Of a stretch of DNA of 64,000 nt, positions 60,201 through 64,000 are shown one piece after another. The translations under genes were made by a program, and so were the position numbers. Below the pieces are notes generated by a model. The model had not been told where the DNA came from and made no database searches. It saw only the letters and a list, made by a program, of their open reading frames with translations. Numbering within the stretch: position 1 is the stretch's first letter; each line of letters begins with the position of its first letter. The stretch comes from Hyaloperonospora brassicae (taxonomy: Eukaryota > Oomycota > Peronosporomycetes > Peronosporales > Peronosporaceae), in contig CANTFL010001244.1 of the NCBI GenBank assembly GCA_947650285.1, positions 434,001-498,000 of the forward strand, in the 5' to 3' direction.

Positions 60201-62051
60201 CAAAGTGATGGAAGTGAAACGACGGCCGTGTCGGATTCCATCCCGCTGCCGACTCCTGTTCGTGTTTGTGCCTTCGTGACACTTGGCAAGCTGTGCTTGC
60301 GTGACAGCGACCTAGCCAAGAAGTGCATGACTATGTTCATTCGTGAGCTGCGAACTTGCGAGGAGCAGGACATTCGGTCGAACATTCTGCTGATTTTAGG
60401 CGATCTTTGCATTCGCTACACGTCCCTCGTTGACGCGTACGTTCCGACTATCGCCTTGTCACTTCTGGACAAGAGCCGCTTGTTGCGCCGCGGTGCATTG
60501 TTGCTGTTCTCCCAGCTGATCCTGCAGGACTACATAAAGTGGCGCGAGTCGCTGCTGCGCTTTTTCCTTCGCGCGGCAGTAGACGAAGACGAAGAGCTGG
60601 CCAATCTGGCTCGCCACGTACTGTGTGGCCCTTTGCTGCAAAAGTCGCCGCACCTTTTTACAAGCAAGTTCATTGAAATAATCTTTGTCTTCAACGGGGT
60701 CCAGTGTGGCAAAATTAAGTTCACAGAGCCTTTCGAGGAGGAGGGTGCGCGCGAACTCGCGCTGCTGGGAAATGCATGCTACCCACGACGGGCGAAGCTG
60801 TACACCTTTTTGTTGGAGCACATGACGGACGAGCAGAAGCTGCAGATTTCGATGAAGCTCTGCAATGAAGTGCTGGAGGAAGTGATGGATGGCACACTGC
60901 CGTTGTGCGATAATCCGTCGCAGATCACGGATCATTGCACAGAAGCAGTCCTCAAGGATACGTTTGCAATTCTGTGCTCCCCTGAGATCAAGCTCACTAC
61001 CTCGAAGGAGGAAGACGATGAGCTCGAAGGAGCAGACGCATCGACTGGTACAACGGCTAGTGTCGCGACACAGATTGCAGCCGCCAAAGGCAAACTGCTT
61101 TCTAAGATGTCGAAGAAGAACTTCCTCGAAAACGTCGTGCCGGTGCTCATTGGGCTCAAGCACACACTAGAGGCGAAGCACAGTCCTTTGACTCGCTACT
61201 TGCTGCACTATATTCGCGAACTGTTCAAGATGTACCGCCAGGAGGTGAAAGACATTTTCATGAGCACGGACCCGCAGATGGCAGTGGAAGTAGAGTATGA
61301 CCTGCGGCAACACGATTTGCAGCGGCAGCAGCAGCAGACTCAACAGTCGCGGCGCATGACCTACGCGCCGGGTGGCGCCCAGACAGCGCCGATGTCCCCG
61401 CAAGCTTCGACGACTTGTGCCCCTCAGTCACCGCAGGATGAATTGTTCGAGGTTTGTCACACACCTGTGCGTCTACGCAATGACGAGAAAAGCAAGCCTG
61501 CTGATCGACGACGGCAAGGTCTGAGTCCGACATCCACGCCAACTCCTCTTCACAATGGCAAACTCGAGTCGCGAGAGATGTCCGATGATGGAGATCATCG
61601 ACAGGCACTGCGATCCTCGACGTCGGTGTCTTCTTCCAGCAAAGGCCATTCGGCGAACGAGAAGCGTCGCGCGGCTGCAAAGCCGTCTATGGCAGATGAA
61701 CCGCAAGAAAGCTCCACGCAGGACGATCTGGACGACCGCAGGAACGAAGACGTTGCTGCAGGTGACATCGATGAAGACGTGGTTGCGAATGTGACCACAT
61801 CGAGACGCAGGACGAAGGCAAAGTCGAGAGCTAAGGCAGATACCGCCAACAAGCGTTCAACTGAGACTACTGGCAGCACAACGATTGCCGAAGACGACGC
61901 GGATCCCCAAGAGCGAGCGAGCGACGAAGACGAGGCAGAAGTCTCATTTCCACTCAAGAAGAAGGCAAAGAAGAAGAAGAAGAACAAGACGACGACAGGT
62001 GGTGCACAACCGGCAGTAACACGTGCTCGACATAAACGTAAACGCACTTGA
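57246..62051 (+). CDS. Condensin II subunit CAP-D3 (NCAPD3-like)
   Basis: A single-exon protein of 1601 residues. It is a HEAT-repeat protein throughout. The diagnostic Cnd1 segment lies at about 1000-1170: VRVCAFVTLGKLCLRDSDLA, LLILGDLCIRYTSLVDAYVP, LQDYIKWRESLLRFF and SKFIEIIFVFNG, which match CAP-D3 rather than CAP-D2 (WRESL and the FNG box). Acidic loops occur near 210-235 and 525-540. The tail from ~1350 is Gln/Ser/Lys rich with a basic nuclear signal (KKKAKKKKKNK). It would bind, with CAP-G2 and CAP-H2, the SMC2-SMC4 dimer and shape mitotic chromosomes. The length fits the family (about 1300-1600). It converges with the tRNA-binding protein gene, 159 bp apart. Confidence 0.9.
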   Translation: MALEQKLVRALQPLALSSVPASAISCLFDTGGTASVRDDWCDHVSLRQLRAVGRVLALYGPRQDSTTVTRLSDATDAPVVRLWQLFTSSEAPDVGVSQVPDAENHDAVYRSLLTLLQSILNVRDVYASLNDAEKRHVLARALVAGRIYLAWLRLPGGAAYGLFMSYVYRQVLDTLKKWIVLVAAGKDRGATPSVAVTIRATRRRGGRRGGGRTEQHMDEEGEKSDDDEEDNGNSFVTSEMLTACGLELLDTFVTFLSSFSLSSSEESIAPTIETAIALQTAVQPENEGTALAITKKTVQMMEALVSGTHGEPVEIGKAVLHFYIPGLTFQDTVAKETRSSLRFHKLSIDVISRIQRIVTEDGTEDSADDTACQQNSLLLLGLLQNICLQAPGLADERQRVLSYIYSTAMAGRRESEREEQEKPSEFRDEESARFVRFLASYSRNAKLKYRQFAVELLSRLIVEAEFWDMKESELPETLIAYSGVGPLLEVLIDRAQDKMSQVRTKAIAGISAMLTLGLSNLAGGDDEDTDELMDDGSRSKAIASSLQELLYESLVDTDGKMTLVETPLMQRLVDLFRERLADDKTYVRRAAVHALEALVTAQSGDVIRGSARRDLFDIHARCTDSSVVVRVQSIKSLSAILLKFPCDEEAQKLWNLGVLPLCVDPEMSVQTCALEATGKVVFERILTWFDVRRNKSQREACDSAWMQMSHLDGVMARCLQKAMRMLIKNDKIDVEKVVKACVFAIKESVSQYRSGDAMQEEVGDDTTRQTVTRYWGFSWIVLEELALSNKLVEAVRGKQQNLSIVVECWNKLQDQALPVEFNDGSKRILRVIAAIATVIDAQDAKSIADGILASLYSFAIPLNVIADGILALNSICRAKASTSEKSREISFAWGKKLLDLCEANLRKCFKSSPDSVEDETSLLQKQLISIGDVALLEFDKDADKSSEAALLPVTSSLKSLVQLFLPPKFVVDSVAINRSMSLCTVQSDGSETTAVSDSIPLPTPVRVCAFVTLGKLCLRDSDLAKKCMTMFIRELRTCEEQDIRSNILLILGDLCIRYTSLVDAYVPTIALSLLDKSRLLRRGALLLFSQLILQDYIKWRESLLRFFLRAAVDEDEELANLARHVLCGPLLQKSPHLFTSKFIEIIFVFNGVQCGKIKFTEPFEEEGARELALLGNACYPRRAKLYTFLLEHMTDEQKLQISMKLCNEVLEEVMDGTLPLCDNPSQITDHCTEAVLKDTFAILCSPEIKLTTSKEEDDELEGADASTGTTASVATQIAAAKGKLLSKMSKKNFLENVVPVLIGLKHTLEAKHSPLTRYLLHYIRELFKMYRQEVKDIFMSTDPQMAVEVEYDLRQHDLQRQQQQTQQSRRMTYAPGGAQTAPMSPQASTTCAPQSPQDELFEVCHTPVRLRNDEKSKPADRRRQGLSPTSTPTPLHNGKLESREMSDDGDHRQALRSSTSVSSSSKGHSANEKRRAAAKPSMADEPQESSTQDDLDDRRNEDVAAGDIDEDVVANVTTSRRRTKAKSRAKADTANKRSTETTGSTTIAEDDADPQERASDEDEAEVSFPLKKKAKKKKKNKTTTGGAQPAVTRARHKRKRT

Positions 62052-62210
62052 TTGGCGCCACCATCCCGTTCATATTCCTCCTGTGTCTTGCTACTAGAGG
62101 TCAGCAGCAGTAGCAGCAGCATCTCTCTTCTCCTCGCTCTCCAGTCAACAGCCAGCAGCCACTCCATCCTCTCTTCAGCCATCCACCTCCACCAGCTACA
62201 CCGCCCGACC

Positions 62211-62960
62211 TTATCGGATCACGCCATTATGGACCAGAGCCGTACAGGGACCTGCTGACGTGGTGAACTCGTGCTCGAGCCACTTGGCAACGCCCTTCTC
62301 GTCCGTCTTCATGTCGTCGCCCAGCACCGAAAGCACCTTTTTCTTCTCCACCTGCGCTGGTGACAGGGGCTCGCCACTGAGTCCTGGAAACGAAATGCGT
62401 TCGCCCACGTTCGCGCCTTCTGGCGGCGTCACAAACACCACCTTCTCCGTCCCATCAGCCTGCGGCACAGCTGCACACAAGACCATACCGTGGCTCCGGA
62501 AGCCCACGAGATTGCGCGGTTTCAAGTTGCACAGCACCAGCACACGACGGTCCTGCATCTCGCCGAGCGCGTAGTGGGGCACGAGGCCGCTCGCGATCGC
62601 GCGAGGCGCGTCTTCCCCCACGTCGATCTCCTCGCAGTAGAGTTTGTCGGCGGTCCCGTGCTTCCAGACGTTTTTGATGTGGCCCACACGAATATCCAAC
62701 TTGGTGATCTCCGGCTGAGTCGAGGCGACAGTGGATGTTTTAGCAGTCGTTGGCGTCTTGGCACGCTTGGTACGCTTCGACTGCTCCTTCTGCTCGGTCT
62801 GCTGCTGCTCCGTCTGTTCTGTCTGCTGCTGCTCCGTCTGTTCTGTCTGCTGCTGCTGCTGCTGCTGCTTGCTGTCGTCAACGACGGGAGCGTTGGCTAC
62901 GATGCCTAGATCTGCCTCGACCGAGCTAATGAGGCTCTCGAGCTGCTCGGCGGCGCTCAT
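62211..62960 (-). CDS. Arc1p/EMAPII/AIMP1-type tRNA-binding protein
   Basis: A 249-residue single-exon protein. The N-terminus (1-30) is helical; residues ~30-62 are a Gln/Thr/Glu low-complexity repeat from CAG-type codons (TEQTEQQQ units), then a Lys/Arg patch (KRTKRAKTP). Residues ~85-249 are the tRNA-binding OB-fold with EMAPII-like extension: ITKLDIRVGHIKNVWKHGTA, LYCEEIDVGE, RAIASGLVPHY, VLVLCNLKPRNLVGFRSHGM and VLCAAV. This fold binds the outside corner of tRNA and in Arc1p/AIMP1 tethers aminoacyl-tRNA synthetases. The same fold also ends some Met- or Tyr-tRNA synthetases, but no synthetase domain is present here. Cytosolic. Confidence 0.9.
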   Translation of the reverse strand: MSAAEQLESLISSVEADLGIVANAPVVDDSKQQQQQQQTEQTEQQQTEQTEQQQTEQKEQSKRTKRAKTPTTAKTSTVASTQPEITKLDIRVGHIKNVWKHGTADKLYCEEIDVGEDAPRAIASGLVPHYALGEMQDRRVLVLCNLKPRNLVGFRSHGMVLCAAVPQADGTEKVVFVTPPEGANVGERISFPGLSGEPLSPAQVEKKKVLSVLGDDMKTDEKGVAKWLEHEFTTSAGPCTALVHNGVIR

Positions 62961-63135
62961 AGTTTCGTGAGTGGATGAGAGTGGGTGATAGAAATAAAGG
63001 GATTTTTGCTTCCATTTAGGGGAAGGACGCGGTAATCGAATGTAAAACGTGCCGCTCTATCGAGTTAGAAAAGCGCGTCTGTTCGTATTGCGAGGACCTT
63101 ATACTGCCGCACGCGGCGCACTGATAGTGCGAGTC

Positions 63136-64000
63136 TTACTGGATAAGCACCATCCAGCTGATAAAGAGGTAAAAAAGCAGGACTGGGTACACTGTCAGTG
63201 CTTTTCGCTTCGGCGGCACTAGTTTCGACATGAACACGACCGACGCTGCACGGCCAAACACGCAGTCGTCGTAGTATCAAGCGCACGAGCAAAGCACGAG
63301 CAAAGTCAGTATGTACTGTCTTGAGGGCATCGCAATGCAGCATGTCGTCGTACCTCGTGTCGACCAGAGAAAACCCACACCAACGACCAACGCACGCAGC
63401 GCAATGTGCGAGACCGCGATTCTTGTCAGCATGCACACGAGCGTCGCGATGTTCAGTGGAAACACGCAGTACCCCAGCACGCACACGCTCTGAAAGAACG
63501 ATCTGTGCGCATAACAAGTCGATACAACCCCCATCCTTTTCGTCAATGCCACGTTCACACACCGTAAAGATCACATCCACGTCAACGTACATGGAGCTAC
63601 CCAGCAGTTGTGCATTGACAGTGACGATCGAAGCACCCAGCCAGATCACCACAAAGACCCCTGTAAACACCATGGCCGACTGAGCCGCAGGAGCCGTCAC
63701 GCTCAGCATTCTACATCAACATAAACGGCACCAGAGGACGAGTAGTATAGCTTAGACCTGCCACCACTTACTTGTACCAATCTCTGAGCTGCATAGCGTA
63801 CATGGAGAGCGTCAGACATAGCAGCAGTGGTCCCCAGAGATCCCCTGGACAACACAGCGTTCGAGGCACAAAGTTAGGCGTCAAGTGGTCGACGTTGTCC
63901 GCATCTCAGCCATCGTACAGTCCCGCAGCGCCTTCAGCGTCTCTTCTGACGTGTTACTGGGCATGAGCACGACGCGCAACTTGCTACCGACGAGCCGCAG
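63136..64000 (-). CDS. YIPF6-type Yip1-family Golgi membrane protein, N-terminus outside the window
   Basis: Exons in the window: 63919-64000 (5' partial), 63772-63844, 63591-63710, 63354-63502, 63136-63245; all introns are GT-AG with matching phases, 177 residues to the stop. Motifs: RDWDLWGPLLLCLTLSM, which is the YIPF6-type domain start; NAQLLGSSISFFQSVCVLGY for the second helix; CVFPLNIATLVCML; GFLWSTR; KALTVYPVLLFYLFISWMV at the end. Five hydrophobic spans are expected in the Yip1 fold and at least four are seen here. Yip1-family proteins bind Rab GTPases and act in ER-Golgi traffic. The unspliced frame at 63065-63709 gives a false 214-residue ORF that loses the last two helices. Confidence 0.88.

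Noticed and set aside
59166..61163. Long minus-strand ORFs inside the CAP-D3 gene
   Set aside because: Antisense shadows of a GC-biased coding region with clear family motifs on the plus strand.
63065..63709. 214-residue unspliced ORF
   Set aside because: Reads through three introns of the YIPF6-type gene; splicing restores the conserved helices.

Overview
The window looks like nuclear DNA of a plant-associated oomycete (Peronosporales: Phytophthora or downy mildew type). The evidence is short GT-AG introns of about 65-125 nt, compact intron-poor housekeeping genes, Ty3/gypsy elements with a C-terminal chromodomain, and one RXLR-effector-like gene remnant. No species can be named from sequence alone. 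I saw no rRNA or tRNA gene and no CRISPR array.

Layout. (1) 1-5139: 3' part of a Ty3/gypsy chromovirus (copy 1). Its sense pol is broken by many stops, but a 394-codon antisense ORF next to its 3' LTR is intact. (2) 5140-18056: gene island. It holds a COX7C-like mitochondrial protein (+), a 2-Cys peroxiredoxin (-), a possible tiny secreted protein (-), a perfect 36-bp hairpin, a six-exon PHD-DDT-WHIM-PHD chromatin protein (+), a poorly resolved intron-rich gene (-), a frame-broken FSH1/OVCA2 serine hydrolase (-), another small coding fragment (-), and an effector-like ORF (-) cut at its signal peptide by a gypsy LTR. (3) 18057-36200: repeat-rich, partly very AT-rich desert with a decayed sense gypsy element, a large decayed antisense gypsy element with a ~1.9 kb LTR, minisatellites, a TIR element and another gag relic. 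(4) 36200-43503: chromovirus copy 2, interrupted by a nested 1190-bp solo LTR with a 4-bp target duplication, ending in its own antisense ORF relic and 3' LTR. (5) 43504-64000: second gene island. It holds an aldo/keto-reductase-like protein, a NASP/Hif1-type histone chaperone, the cap-binding protein CBP80, an eight-exon copine/RGLG-type vWA protein, a ~121-bp satellite, condensin-II subunit CAP-D3, an Arc1p/EMAPII-type tRNA-binding protein and the end of a YIPF6-type Golgi protein.

The recognised genes do not form one pathway, but several act in the nucleus: the DDT/PHD remodeller subunit, NASP, CBP80 and CAP-D3. Exon models were built by eye from GT-AG borders, preserved reading phase and family motifs, without transcript data. 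The most unusual signal is the antisense ORF of the chromovirus. It is conserved at the amino-acid level between two diverged copies although the sense polyprotein of each copy is dead.
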